From positions 186,001 through 250,000 of the forward strand of contig NZ_JAAJBU010000001.1 in the NCBI RefSeq assembly GCF_011392125.1: a stretch of 64,000 bases of DNA, in the 5' to 3' direction. The position numbers were made by a program, and so were the translations under genes. Below, in pieces: positions 36,691-45,122 of the stretch. Position 1 is the first letter of the stretch. Each line of letters opens with the position of its first letter. Source of the DNA: Flavobacterium lotistagni (GTDB taxonomy: Bacteria > Bacteroidota > Bacteroidia > Flavobacteriales > Flavobacteriaceae). The notes under the pieces are model-generated. The model searched no databases. It was not told the DNA's origin and saw only the letters and a list, made by a program, of their open reading frames with translations.

Positions 36691-37401
36691 TAATTTTCCT
36701 AAGAAACTCAAGTCGCTGCCGCTTTCAAATTCTTCCGGAGTTTGGTTTTTTCGAAACAACCGCGCCGACAAATTTCCTTTTAGCGTGATTTTCTCACCTT
36801 TGACTTCGAGCCAACTGCCTTCGCGTAAGCCCAAAACCGGAACCGTATTGAACGCATGAAACTCAGTAATTCGCGTTTCACGAGTTTCGCCCATGTGTTT
36901 AGACTGCAAATCCGGGTCGAGATAATGCGGATTCAGGTTGAACGGAATCATCCCTAAAGTATCAAAACTCGGCGGATAAATAATCGGCATATCATTGGTC
37001 GTTTGCATCGAGAGCCCAGTAATATTACTTCCGGCACTGCATCCTAAATAAGGCGTTCCCTTTTTCAATGTATCCGACAAGACCGTCATCAACTGATGTT
37101 TATACAATTGAAACACCAGCAGAAAGGTATTTCCTCCGCCGGTAAAAATTCCCTCAGCATTTTGAATCGCATGAGCCGCATTCTCAAATTCATGCAAACC
37201 TGCTACTTTAATATCGATTTGAGCAAAAGCTTGAGCCACTTTCTCGGTATACTGTTCGTGCGATATTCCGCTGGGTCGGGCATACGGAATAAACACTATC
37301 TTTTTACAGTTTTTGAAATGTTGCCGGAGTTCGGGCAAAAGATATTCTAAATATTGGCTGCCATGAAGCGTTGAAGTGCTGGCAATAATGAGGTTTTTCA
37401 T
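36688..37401 (-). CDS. pepE: Peptidase E-like (S51 family)
   Basis: 237 aa from the ATG at 37401 (MKNLIIASTSTLHGSQYLEYL). The S51 fold signature GIFTGGGNTFLLVFQL and the nucleophile elbow LGCSAGSNI with catalytic Ser are visible, with the catalytic His likely in TEFHAFN. Family enzymes cleave N-terminal Asp-X dipeptides in the cytoplasm. A dipeptidase E role is inferred from the family, not shown. Confidence 0.88.
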   Translation of the reverse strand: MKNLIIASTSTLHGSQYLEYLLPELRQHFKNCKKIVFIPYARPSGISHEQYTEKVAQAFAQIDIKVAGLHEFENAAHAIQNAEGIFTGGGNTFLLVFQLYKHQLMTVLSDTLKKGTPYLGCSAGSNITGLSMQTTNDMPIIYPPSFDTLGMIPFNLNPHYLDPDLQSKHMGETRETRITEFHAFNTVPVLGLREGSWLEVKGEKITLKGNLSARLFRKNQTPEEFESGSDLSFLGKL

Positions 37402-37482
37402 AAACAAGATCAGGTTTGGGTTAAAGATAAAACCTTTTTTAAATTAACATACCGTTATCATTATTTTGGTGGTGGTTTGTTT

Positions 37483-37490
37483 TAAATTTG
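37483..37490 (+). promoter_or_regulatory. -7 box TAAATTTG upstream of the exported protein cluster
   Basis: Full match to TAnnTTTG, 18 bases before the ATG at 37508. Confidence 0.5.
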
Positions 37491-37507
37491 GGAAAAAACC
37501 ACACGCT

Positions 37508-38260
37508 ATGAAAACCTTTCTCTCACTCCTGTTTAGTTTTGTTTTCATCTCCACCGGCTTTTCGCAAGCTTCCAGAAAACAACTGCGGGCGCAAGCAGTC
37601 AACGACTCGCTCAAAGTGGAAAATCTAATTATTTTCAACGTCAATGCCCACGTAGGAACCGTTGCCAAATACGAAGGCGCTTTCACAATTCCTGCCAGAG
37701 TGAATGATACTTTGGTGTTATCGGGATTCGTTTTCAAATCGAAGAAAATTGTCATTACCCAAGATGACTTAGATCAAGATGTGCTTAAAATTCCTATGCA
37801 AGCTTATCCGAACCAATTGGCCGAAGTCTTAGTGGAACAAAAAATGATCAAAGCGCCGAAGATTAATCCACGGGCTGAATCAGACAAAAAGTATTTTGAC
37901 GACCGCCAATCTTCGCCAAAAAATACCGTAATGATTAACCATAACGCCATCGAAAACGGAGCCGATTTCGTTCGGATGTACAAAGACGTATTGAAAATCC
38001 TGCGGAAGAAAAATCCGAAAAAGAGCGAATTGAACTCTGGTGGCGACTTTACGGAACTGGTCATGCAAAAAATCAATTATACTTTTTTTAAAAACAGTTT
38101 GAAATTGCCCGATGACCAAATCCGGCTGTTTTTAGTGTTTTGCGAAAACGATCCGAAGGCAAAAAAAATTACCAAAGCCAGCACAAATTTCGAGTTGATG
38201 GATTTTTTGGTAAACGAGAACGAAGAATTCCAGCAAATCGTAGCCGCTCAGAAAAACTAG
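37508..38260 (+). CDS. Exported protein with carboxypeptidase-regulatory-like domain (1)
   Basis: 250 aa from the ATG at 37508, with a signal peptide about residues 1-20 (FLSLLFSFVFISTGFSQ). The N-terminal part (NVNAHVGTVAKYEGAFTIPA, LVLSGFVFKSKKIVI) resembles the beta-sandwich found at the start of many Bacteroidota outer membrane proteins. A helical part follows with no catalytic motif. It is related to the next gene in layout. The two lie 6 bases apart. Confidence 0.75.
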   Translation: MKTFLSLLFSFVFISTGFSQASRKQLRAQAVNDSLKVENLIIFNVNAHVGTVAKYEGAFTIPARVNDTLVLSGFVFKSKKIVITQDDLDQDVLKIPMQAYPNQLAEVLVEQKMIKAPKINPRAESDKKYFDDRQSSPKNTVMINHNAIENGADFVRMYKDVLKILRKKNPKKSELNSGGDFTELVMQKINYTFFKNSLKLPDDQIRLFLVFCENDPKAKKITKASTNFELMDFLVNENEEFQQIVAAQKN

Positions 38261-38266
38261 ATTATA

Positions 38267-38998
38267 GTGCTAAGAACAATACTATTTTTTCTGTTCGCAT
38301 TCTCAACGCAACTGATTCAAGCCCAATCTGAAGAAGGGTTGCAAGGGAAAATCTACAACGAAGGTCATCCGGTAGAAAAGGTCAATATCGTAAATGAAAC
38401 CACGGGCAAATCAACCGTTTCAGATGCTCAAGGCCAATTCAATATAGCCGCTAAAAAAGACGATATTCTGATTTTATCTGCTATAAATCTCGAAACCAAA
38501 CGCATCATCGTCAACCAATCACACCTAGATCAAAAGGAATTGTCGGTAAAAATGAACACCTCGATCCTGCCGCTAGAGGAAGTGAAAGTCAATGAAAATT
38601 CAGGTGTAAATGCAGAAAACCTTGGGATTATTCCGCGCGGCCAAAAAAAATATACGCCTGCCGAGCGAAGGTTGCGCGAAGCCACCACCGGAAGCGGGAT
38701 TGTTCCTTTAAACCCGATACTCAATGGTATTTCCGGACGAACCAAAATGCTCAAGAAAGAACTTCGGGTTGAAAAAAAAGAGCGTTTACTGTTGCAACTC
38801 GATGGCTGGTTTGAAGACGATTTTTACGAAAACACCTTAAAAATATCGAAGCAATACGTTCGCGGATTCCACTATTTTCTGATTGAAGACACTGATTTTG
38901 TGAGGGCGCTTAAAGCCAAAAACAAAACCTTGACCAAGTTTCTAGCGAAGGGCCTAGGATTAAAATACAACGACATTCTGGCCGTTGAGCAGAAATAA
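38267..38998 (+). CDS. Exported protein with carboxypeptidase-regulatory-like domain (2)
   Basis: 243 aa starting at GTG 38267, which gives a signal peptide (MLRTILFFLFAFSTQLIQAQ). Then GLQGKIYNEGHPVEKVNIVN, GKSTVSDAQGQFNIAAKKDD and LILSAINLETKRIIV, a clear CarboxypepD-regulatory-like fold. The C-terminal half is helical and basic and lacks peptidase residues. It shares the order of features with the preceding gene and is probably a diverged paralogue. Confidence 0.78.
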   Translation: MLRTILFFLFAFSTQLIQAQSEEGLQGKIYNEGHPVEKVNIVNETTGKSTVSDAQGQFNIAAKKDDILILSAINLETKRIIVNQSHLDQKELSVKMNTSILPLEEVKVNENSGVNAENLGIIPRGQKKYTPAERRLREATTGSGIVPLNPILNGISGRTKMLKKELRVEKKERLLLQLDGWFEDDFYENTLKISKQYVRGFHYFLIEDTDFVRALKAKNKTLTKFLAKGLGLKYNDILAVEQK

Positions 38999-39011
38999 GT
39001 ACTTTTGAAGC

Positions 39012-39503
39012 ATGAGAAAAACGTTGGGCTTTATAATAATTTTTGTGGTTTTGTCTGGATTTGGCTGGCACAAATTCTACGTCTCAATTTTCCAACTTCA
39101 TCATTCCCCAGACAAAAAACGGCTCGAAATTACCACCCGTCTCTTCGTCGACGACCTCAACAAAGCGCTCCAAGACCACTACCATCAAACGACGCATTTG
39201 GGTGAAGAAACCGAAACTGCAGCCGACATTGCACTGATGAATCGGTATCTTGCAGAAAATTTCACTATCGAGGTCAACGGGCAAAAAAAATCTTTTGCCT
39301 TTGTGAGCAAAGAACTCGACAATAATGTGCTTGTTGGCTATTATAAAATCAATGATATTCCGAAAATTAAATCGCTTAAGATTCTAAACACCGTCTTGAC
39401 ACAAACTTATGCGGAACAACAAAACATGATTCAGGCTGATTTCAACGGCAAAAAACAAAGCTTGTTGCTAACGGCCGAGAAAACCAGCGGCGTGTTAAAG
39501 TAG
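39012..39503 (+). CDS. DUF6702 family exported protein
   Basis: 163 aa. An N-terminal hydrophobic segment (TLGFIIIFVVLSGFGWHKFYV) ends before HKFYVSIFQLHHSPDKKRLE, and FVDDLNKALQDHY, NFTIEVNGQKKSF and QADFNGKKQSLLLT are typical of this family. Its role is unknown, but members commonly sit before M1 peptidases in Flavobacteria, as here. It follows the previous gene by 13 bases. Confidence 0.82.
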   Translation: MRKTLGFIIIFVVLSGFGWHKFYVSIFQLHHSPDKKRLEITTRLFVDDLNKALQDHYHQTTHLGEETETAADIALMNRYLAENFTIEVNGQKKSFAFVSKELDNNVLVGYYKINDIPKIKSLKILNTVLTQTYAEQQNMIQADFNGKKQSLLLTAEKTSGVLK

Positions 39504-39576
39504 CTTCCGGTCGCTAACAATTTCTGAAAATCCATTACTTTTAGCGCAATCAACCTCCTTGACACTGAATTATTTT

Positions 39577-41820
39577 ATGAAAAAACATATCCTTTTTATC
39601 TGGCTCTTTATTGCAATAACTCCTAGCATCATAGCTCAGGAAACCTCAAAAGCAAAGGAAAAAGGCCATACCGACCAAAACAAATTCAGGCAAATGTATG
39701 ATTTGCTTGCCACACCCAACAGTTACCGAACCGCTTCAGGTGCGCCCGGACCAGATTATTACCAACAACAAGCCGATTATAAAATCGATATAGAACTCGA
39801 TGATAAAAACACCAAACTTTATGGCACGGAAACCATCACTTACACCAACAATGCCAAGGAATCTCTTGATTATTTGTGGCTACAGCTCGACCAGAATATC
39901 GCCGCAAGAACTTCTAAAACACCACTGGTCGACAATTCGAAAATCGACCCATCGATTAGCGCGGCCGGTTTTTCTAGAAAATACTTAGAAGCAAAATTCG
40001 ATGGCGGTTTCAAACTCGATTACGTCAAAGACGCTAAAGGCAACCCGATGTCATACACGGTCAATGAAACCATGATGCGCATCAATCTGGACAAACCTTT
40101 GCAACACGGTGAAAAAATCGTGCTCAATATCAAATGGAACTACAACATCAATAATTATATGATTGATGGCGGGCGTTCGGGTTACGAGCATTTCAAAGAC
40201 GGCAACAATCTCTATATACTAGCGCAGTTTTACCCTCGAATGGCCGTTTATAATGATGTTGAAGGTTGGCAAAACATGCAATTTTGGGGCGCGGGCGAAT
40301 TTGCTTTAACGTTCGGAAATTACGAAGTCAATATCACGGTGCCTGCCGATCACATTATGGAAGCTACCGGGGTTTTGCAAAACCGTTCGGAAGTGTTCAC
40401 CCCAGAACAATTGAAGCGATACAACCAAGCGGAGAATTCGTTCGACAAACCCGTCATTATCGTAACCCAAGCGGAAGCTATGGCCGCTGAGAAAGGCTTC
40501 TCTGCGAAAAAGAAAACTTGGAGATACAAAGCCGAAAACGTGCGTGATTTTGCCATCTCGACTTCCAGAAAATTCATCATGGACGCGATGGCCGTGCAGT
40601 TCGAAACCAAAAAAGCCATGGCCATTTCACTCTACCCAAAAGAAGGCAATCCGCTTTGGGAAACCTATTCGACACGCGCTGTGGCCCATACTTTAAAGAG
40701 TTATTCGAGCCATACTTTTGAATATCCTTATCCGAAAGCCGTTTCGGTCAACGCGCAAGACCAAGGCATGGAATACCCGATGATTTGCTGGAATTTCGGC
40801 CGTCCGCAAGAAGACGGAACTTACACCGACCGAGTAAAATACGGCATGTTGGGCGTGATTATCCATGAAGTCGGGCACAATTATTTCCCGATGATTGTCA
40901 ACTCCGACGAACGCCAATGGACCTGGATGGACGAAGGTTTGAACACTTTTTTACAATCTTTGGCACAAGCCACTTTTGACCCAAAGTTTCCTATTGACCG
41001 CGGCCCGGCAAAAAATATTGTGCCTTACATGAGTGGCGATCAGTCGAAACTTGAACCTATTATGACCAATTCGGAAAGCATCAGCCAATTCGGAAACAAT
41101 GCCTACGGAAAACCTGCTACTGCACTGAATATTCTTCGCGAGACCATTATGGGACACGATTTGTTCGATTATGCTTTCAAGACCTACGCGAACCGTTGGA
41201 AATTCAAACACCCGACACCGGAAGACTTTTTCAGAACCATGGAAGATGCCTCAGCCGTCGATCTGGACTGGTTTTTCCGCGGCTGGTTTTACACCACCGA
41301 TTATACCGATATCGGCATCAAAGAAGTCAAGCAGTTCTTTGTGAGCAACGACCCGCCGAAAGATTTCAAAGCGCCTGAAGTCACACGCAGAAACCGCCTA
41401 AAAGCTTCTGGGCCATTAGTGTATATGATTGCCAATGACAGCCCCGATTTCAAACCGGAGATGAACAAACCGCTCGACATTAAATCGGTTACCGCCTTAG
41501 ATGAATTCATCCAAACCAAATTCACCGCCGAGGAGAAAGCCAAACTCGACAGCCCAAAATATTTCTACCAAGTCACTTTCAACAAACCCGGCGGATTGGT
41601 CATGCCGATTATTGTCGAACTCAGTTTTGAAGACGGTACAAGCGAAACCCAAACTTTTCCGGCACAAATCTGGCGATTCAACGATGCCGAGGTGAGCCGA
41701 ATGTTCGCCACCAAAAAGCCAATAGCTAAAATCACCGTCGATCCAAAACTCGAAACCGCCGATATCGACACGACTAACAATGTTTGGCCTAAAGCTGAAG
41801 TCAAGTCGAAGTTCGATTAA
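39577..41820 (+). CDS. M1 family zinc metallopeptidase (aminopeptidase-like)
   Basis: 747 aa from ATG 39577 with a signal peptide (ILFIWLFIAITPSIIAQ), so it is exported. The gluzincin motif HEVGHNYFPMIVNSDERQWT gives HExxH and, further on, WMDEGLNTF with the third ligand Glu. GMEYP, the substrate-binding segment of M1 (GAMEN) in modified form, precedes it. The downstream helical domain is complete. It may use peptides outside the cell as nutrients. A TTG 18 bases upstream is in frame but gives a worse signal peptide. Confidence 0.92.
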   Translation: MKKHILFIWLFIAITPSIIAQETSKAKEKGHTDQNKFRQMYDLLATPNSYRTASGAPGPDYYQQQADYKIDIELDDKNTKLYGTETITYTNNAKESLDYLWLQLDQNIAARTSKTPLVDNSKIDPSISAAGFSRKYLEAKFDGGFKLDYVKDAKGNPMSYTVNETMMRINLDKPLQHGEKIVLNIKWNYNINNYMIDGGRSGYEHFKDGNNLYILAQFYPRMAVYNDVEGWQNMQFWGAGEFALTFGNYEVNITVPADHIMEATGVLQNRSEVFTPEQLKRYNQAENSFDKPVIIVTQAEAMAAEKGFSAKKKTWRYKAENVRDFAISTSRKFIMDAMAVQFETKKAMAISLYPKEGNPLWETYSTRAVAHTLKSYSSHTFEYPYPKAVSVNAQDQGMEYPMICWNFGRPQEDGTYTDRVKYGMLGVIIHEVGHNYFPMIVNSDERQWTWMDEGLNTFLQSLAQATFDPKFPIDRGPAKNIVPYMSGDQSKLEPIMTNSESISQFGNNAYGKPATALNILRETIMGHDLFDYAFKTYANRWKFKHPTPEDFFRTMEDASAVDLDWFFRGWFYTTDYTDIGIKEVKQFFVSNDPPKDFKAPEVTRRNRLKASGPLVYMIANDSPDFKPEMNKPLDIKSVTALDEFIQTKFTAEEKAKLDSPKYFYQVTFNKPGGLVMPIIVELSFEDGTSETQTFPAQIWRFNDAEVSRMFATKKPIAKITVDPKLETADIDTTNNVWPKAEVKSKFD

Positions 41821-41863
41821 ATAATTAATACAATTTTGGCAGAAAACCTTTTGGTAAACTTTG

Positions 41864-41871
41864 TAACTTTG
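41864..41871 (+). promoter_or_regulatory. -7 box TAACTTTG of tatA
   Basis: Full match to TAnnTTTG, 17 bases before the ATG at 41889. Confidence 0.55.
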
Positions 41872-41888
41872 CCGCAAAATCAACCTAT

Positions 41889-42230
41889 ATGTTCGGAATC
41901 GGAGGAGGAGAATTAATTTTTATACTGTTCATCGCGCTGATGCTTTTCGGTTCAGATAAAATTCCGGAAATCGCCCGAACTTTGGGTAAAATCATGGCGC
42001 AACTCAAGAACGCTACCAACGATATCAAGAGCGAAATCCAGAAAGGTGCCGAAGCCAATGGTTTAGACAAAACCTTCCGCGAACTCCACGGCGATTTCAC
42101 CGGTGTTTCAGAAAACATCAACGCAGAAATCACCAAAGCCAAAACCCAAATGCTCGCCGATACCACCGTGAAGACCGACGTGGCAGAAGAAATCGAAGAC
42201 ATCGTCGGCCCCATCAAAAGACAACGCTAA
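41889..42230 (+). CDS. tatA: Twin-arginine translocase subunit TatA/E
   Basis: 113 aa. One N-terminal membrane helix (GGGELIFILFIALMLFG) is followed by the hinge SDKIPEIARTLGK and an amphipathic helix, then a charged tail. This is the Tat pore component that moves folded proteins across the inner membrane. tatC is not in this window. Its stop abuts the PAP2 start, so the two are an operon. Confidence 0.93.
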   Translation: MFGIGGGELIFILFIALMLFGSDKIPEIARTLGKIMAQLKNATNDIKSEIQKGAEANGLDKTFRELHGDFTGVSENINAEITKAKTQMLADTTVKTDVAEEIEDIVGPIKRQR

Positions 42231-42797
42231 ATGCTTGAGAAAATCATTGCCGCAGACAAGCAACTGTTCGTTTTTCTGAACGGTTTGGGTGCTGAAACCT
42301 ATGACGGGTTATGGCTCGGCATCACGCACCAATTCTACTGGATGCCTTTCTATTTGCTGGTTTTCTATCTGCTTCAGAAAAAAGTCGGGCTCAAAAACAC
42401 TTTGATTGTTTTACTCTTCGTAGCGGCGCTTATTACAGTGGGCGATCAAACCGCGAATCTTTTCAAGGCTTTTTTCCAGCGCTTGCGCCCGTGCAACGAC
42501 CCGGAAATCAAAGACATCATCCGCATTGTCAAGTCGAGCGATACGTTCAGTTTCTTTTCAGGACACGCGACCAGTTCGATGGCAACGACAGTTTTCGTGT
42601 TCCAGATTTTCAGGAAATACTACAAGTTTGCGTTTTTACTGTTTGTTTTTCCTTTGTTTTTCGCTTACAGCCGTATTTATCTTGGCATGCATTTCCCGCT
42701 CGATATCTTAACGGGTTACACAGTGGGTACGACTTACGCCTATTTATTCCACCGATTGCATTTGTATTTGCAGCCTAAATATTTTCCTTCTTTATAA
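42231..42797 (+). CDS. PAP2-family membrane phosphatase
   Basis: 188 aa with five or six membrane helices. The PAP2 motifs are FKAFFQRLRPCND (KX6RP), FFSGHATSSMA (SGH) and SRIYLGMHFPLDILTG (SRxxxxxH...D), all catalytic positions intact. Substrates in this family include phosphatidic acid, undecaprenyl diphosphate and lipid A phosphates. The specific one cannot be told here. It begins directly at the tatA stop. Confidence 0.9.
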   Translation: MLEKIIAADKQLFVFLNGLGAETYDGLWLGITHQFYWMPFYLLVFYLLQKKVGLKNTLIVLLFVAALITVGDQTANLFKAFFQRLRPCNDPEIKDIIRIVKSSDTFSFFSGHATSSMATTVFVFQIFRKYYKFAFLLFVFPLFFAYSRIYLGMHFPLDILTGYTVGTTYAYLFHRLHLYLQPKYFPSL

Positions 42798-42804
42798 TCA
42801 GAAG

Positions 42805-42876
42805 CTGATCCGGCTGTACGCTATATCTTTTGCTGCGAACCCCGCAACAAAAGGATGCCGCTGCCATCCGGGCTAG
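42805..42876 (-). ncRNA. Flavo-1-like repeat element, copy E
   Basis: Minus strand: CTAGCCCGGATGGCAGCGGC, ATCCTTTTGTTGCGGGGTTC with GCAGCAAAAGATATAGCG, then TACAGCCGG. Complete copy, lying downstream of PAP2 in the gap before the convergent methyltransferase. Confidence 0.65.
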
Positions 42877-43010
42877 GGCAACTAACCCAACTGAATCGCT
42901 GCGTCAGACAATAAATTTTCCCTTAATAAAAAACCTTAATGTCTTTATGAGAAATCAAATTGCTCGCAAAGACGCCAAGGCAAAAAGAAAAATCTTTAAA
43001 AATCAGCTTA

Positions 43011-43652
43011 TCAGAGCACTCGAGTCACTGTGAGTCCGTCGCGAATGGGAAGCAGCACAGTTTCCACTCTAGGGTCATTATTAAGCCGCTGGTTGTATTC
43101 CAAAAGGATTTTGGTGCTCAGGTCATTGGGTTGCAAAGGCTCGACCACTTTGCCACTCCAAAGCACATTGTCCGAAAGGATAATCCCGCCGCGGTTTATT
43201 TTCGGAACAATCAGTTCGTAATAATTCAAATAGTTTTCTTTATCGGCGTCGATAAAGACCAAATCGAATTTCAAATCCAACGTCGGAATCACATCAATCG
43301 CTTCACCCAAATGCTGCACGATTTGATTGCCCCAAGGAGAGCGGTCGAAGTACTTGCGCTGGAAATCCACGAGTTCTTCCTTAATATCAATGGTATGCAA
43401 CGAACCATTTTCCTGCATGCCTTCGCACAAGCACAACGCGGCATAACCGGTATAAGTGCCGATTTCCAGAATATTCAAAGGCCGGATCAGTTTAGAAAGC
43501 ATACTCAAAACCCGCCCTTGAAAATGCCCGCTGAGCATTCTGGGCAATAAGATTTTCTGGTAAGTTTCCTTGTTGAGCGCTGCCAATAGTTCAGGCTCCG
43601 GAGCCGAATGTTGCTCGATATAATCTTCAAGTTCTTGCGAGATGAAATGCAT
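43011..43652 (-). CDS. Class I O-methyltransferase (caffeoyl-CoA OMT-like)
   Basis: 213 aa from the ATG at 43652 (MHFISQELEDYIEQHS). SAM-binding motif IGTYTGYAALCLCEG is followed by IDIKEELVDFQ, DLVFIDADKENYLNYYELI and GGIILSDNVLWSG, matching the metal-dependent OMT family. The substrate is unknown. It is divergent from an Lrp/AsnC-type regulator. The longer frame from 43703 extends over the promoter side and is not used. Confidence 0.9.
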   Translation of the reverse strand: MHFISQELEDYIEQHSAPEPELLAALNKETYQKILLPRMLSGHFQGRVLSMLSKLIRPLNILEIGTYTGYAALCLCEGMQENGSLHTIDIKEELVDFQRKYFDRSPWGNQIVQHLGEAIDVIPTLDLKFDLVFIDADKENYLNYYELIVPKINRGGIILSDNVLWSGKVVEPLQPNDLSTKILLEYNQRLNNDPRVETVLLPIRDGLTVTRVL

Positions 43653-43783
43653 AAGTAGAAATTTCGCCAAAGGTATCAAATTGGCCGGAACTGTCAAGAC
43701 CAACTGGGTGCCGAGCCACTTCTTAAACCATTATCAATAAATATTAAAAACCGCAGTTTAGTTTCAACTTAAAATCAAAACTG

Positions 43784-43791
43784 TATTTTTG
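43784..43791 (+). promoter_or_regulatory. -7 box TATTTTTG of the Lrp-type regulator gene
   Basis: Full match to TAnnTTTG, 17 bases before the ATG at 43809. Confidence 0.55.
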
Positions 43792-43808
43792 ACTTCAAAT
43801 TATTAATC

Positions 43809-44279
43809 ATGAAAATCAATCAGCTACAAATTGAGATCGACGGCATAGACAAAGAAATCCTGCGCGATTTGATGGAAGATGCCCGCAAACCCATTCTGCA
43901 AATTGCGCATAAAATCGGCATTTCCGGCGCAGCCATTCACCAACGTTTGCGCAAACTAGAACAGGCCGGCGTGATTTCAGGTTCTAAGTTTGTGGTTAAT
44001 ACAAAAGTTTTGGGCTATAGCACGATGGCTTTCGTCGGTATCTATCTTGATAAAGCCGCGCGAAATTCAGAAGCCGTGCGCGAGCTCAAAAAAGTGCCCG
44101 AAGTGCTCGAATGTCATTATACCACGGGAAATTGGTCGATCCTAGTCAAGATGATTTGCCGCGACAACGAACACCTGATGCAACTGCTCAACACCAAAAT
44201 CCAAGCTATCGAAGGCGTTTCCAGAACCGAGACATTCATTTCGCTGAACCAACAAATCGATCGGCAAATTCAACTATAG
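43809..44279 (+). CDS. Lrp/AsnC family transcriptional regulator
   Basis: 156 aa. An N-terminal winged helix-turn-helix (IDKEILRDLMEDARKPILQI, then GISGAAIHQRLRKLEQAGVI) and a C-terminal ligand-binding RAM domain (VPEVLECHYTTGNWSILVKM) are seen. These regulators usually respond to amino acids. It is divergent from an O-methyltransferase, which may be a target. Confidence 0.93.
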   Translation: MKINQLQIEIDGIDKEILRDLMEDARKPILQIAHKIGISGAAIHQRLRKLEQAGVISGSKFVVNTKVLGYSTMAFVGIYLDKAARNSEAVRELKKVPEVLECHYTTGNWSILVKMICRDNEHLMQLLNTKIQAIEGVSRTETFISLNQQIDRQIQL

Positions 44280-44300
44280 ACTATACTGAAAACCAACAAA

Positions 44301-44348
44301 AAATCCAGATTCCAAAGAGTAACACCTGAAATCTGGATTTAGTTTTTT
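44301..44348. terminator. Terminator between the Lrp-type regulator and the Zn protease
   Basis: AATCCAGATT at 44302-44311 pairs with AATCTGGATT near 44330-44339 and is followed by TAGTTTTTT. It is in the gap between convergent genes and may serve the plus-strand regulator mainly. Confidence 0.75.
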
Positions 44349-44361
44349 AACGAGGCTCTAG

Positions 44362-45033
44362 TTACCTTCTATTCATGTAAATCATCACATAATAAAGTAA
44401 AGTTGCAACGGATCCGATGGCAGCTACAACATAAGTTCTTGCAGCCCATTTTAATGCATCTTTGGCGCCGTCGTGTTCTTCGCGGTTCAGCATGCGTTTG
44501 TTTTCCAGCCAAGCTAGGGCGCGGTTGCTCGCATCATATTCTACCGGAAGCGTAATCACCGAAAACAAAGTAGTCGCGGCAAAAATCACGATGCCAATCA
44601 AAAGCAATTGCGGGAACGTTTTAATCATTAAGATTCCAGCGATCAAAATCCATTGTACAAAGTTGGAAGCCACAGAAACCACCGGAACCAATTTTGAACG
44701 CATCTCAAGCCAACTGTAAGCCGTGGCATGTTGTACCGCGTGACCACATTCGTGAGCCGCTACTGCAGCAGCCGCAGCATTCCGTTGGTTGTAAACGGCT
44801 TCACTCAAGTTGACTGTTTTATCGGCCGGATTGTAGTGGTCGGTGAGTTGCCCTTCGACCGAAATGACTTTCACATCGTAAATTCCGTGGTCGGCGAGCA
44901 TTTTCTCGGCAATCTCTTTTCCGGACATGCCATTTTGCAATTGCAGTTTCGAATACAGTTCAAATTTGCTTTTGAGTCGGTTGCTGACCAACCAGCTCAC
45001 CAACATAATCGATCCAATTAATATCCAATACAT
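44362..45033 (-). CDS. Membrane zinc metallopeptidase (YugP type)
   Basis: 223 aa with an N-terminal helix, the zinc motif AHECGHAVQHA (HExxH), and two more hydrophobic helices (FVQWILIAGILM and LLLIGIVIFAATTLF), plus a C-terminal helix. The third ligand could be in the EYDASNRALAWLE segment. It matches the neutral zinc metallopeptidase group. Substrate unknown. Confidence 0.88.
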   Translation of the reverse strand: MYWILIGSIMLVSWLVSNRLKSKFELYSKLQLQNGMSGKEIAEKMLADHGIYDVKVISVEGQLTDHYNPADKTVNLSEAVYNQRNAAAAAVAAHECGHAVQHATAYSWLEMRSKLVPVVSVASNFVQWILIAGILMIKTFPQLLLIGIVIFAATTLFSVITLPVEYDASNRALAWLENKRMLNREEHDGAKDALKWAARTYVVAAIGSVATLLYYVMIYMNRR

Positions 45034-45122
45034 AGTTTGTTTTTTAAAATTTAAAAGTACGAATCGCTTGTCAATTTACAAGCCAATTTGATTTTTCTTA
45101 ACCTTCGTGCAATTTTGTCAGG

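Noticed and set aside
37508..38998. SusC/SusD polysaccharide utilisation locus
   Set aside because: The carboxypeptidase-regulatory-like domains are not followed by TonB-dependent barrels, and there is no SusD-like protein.
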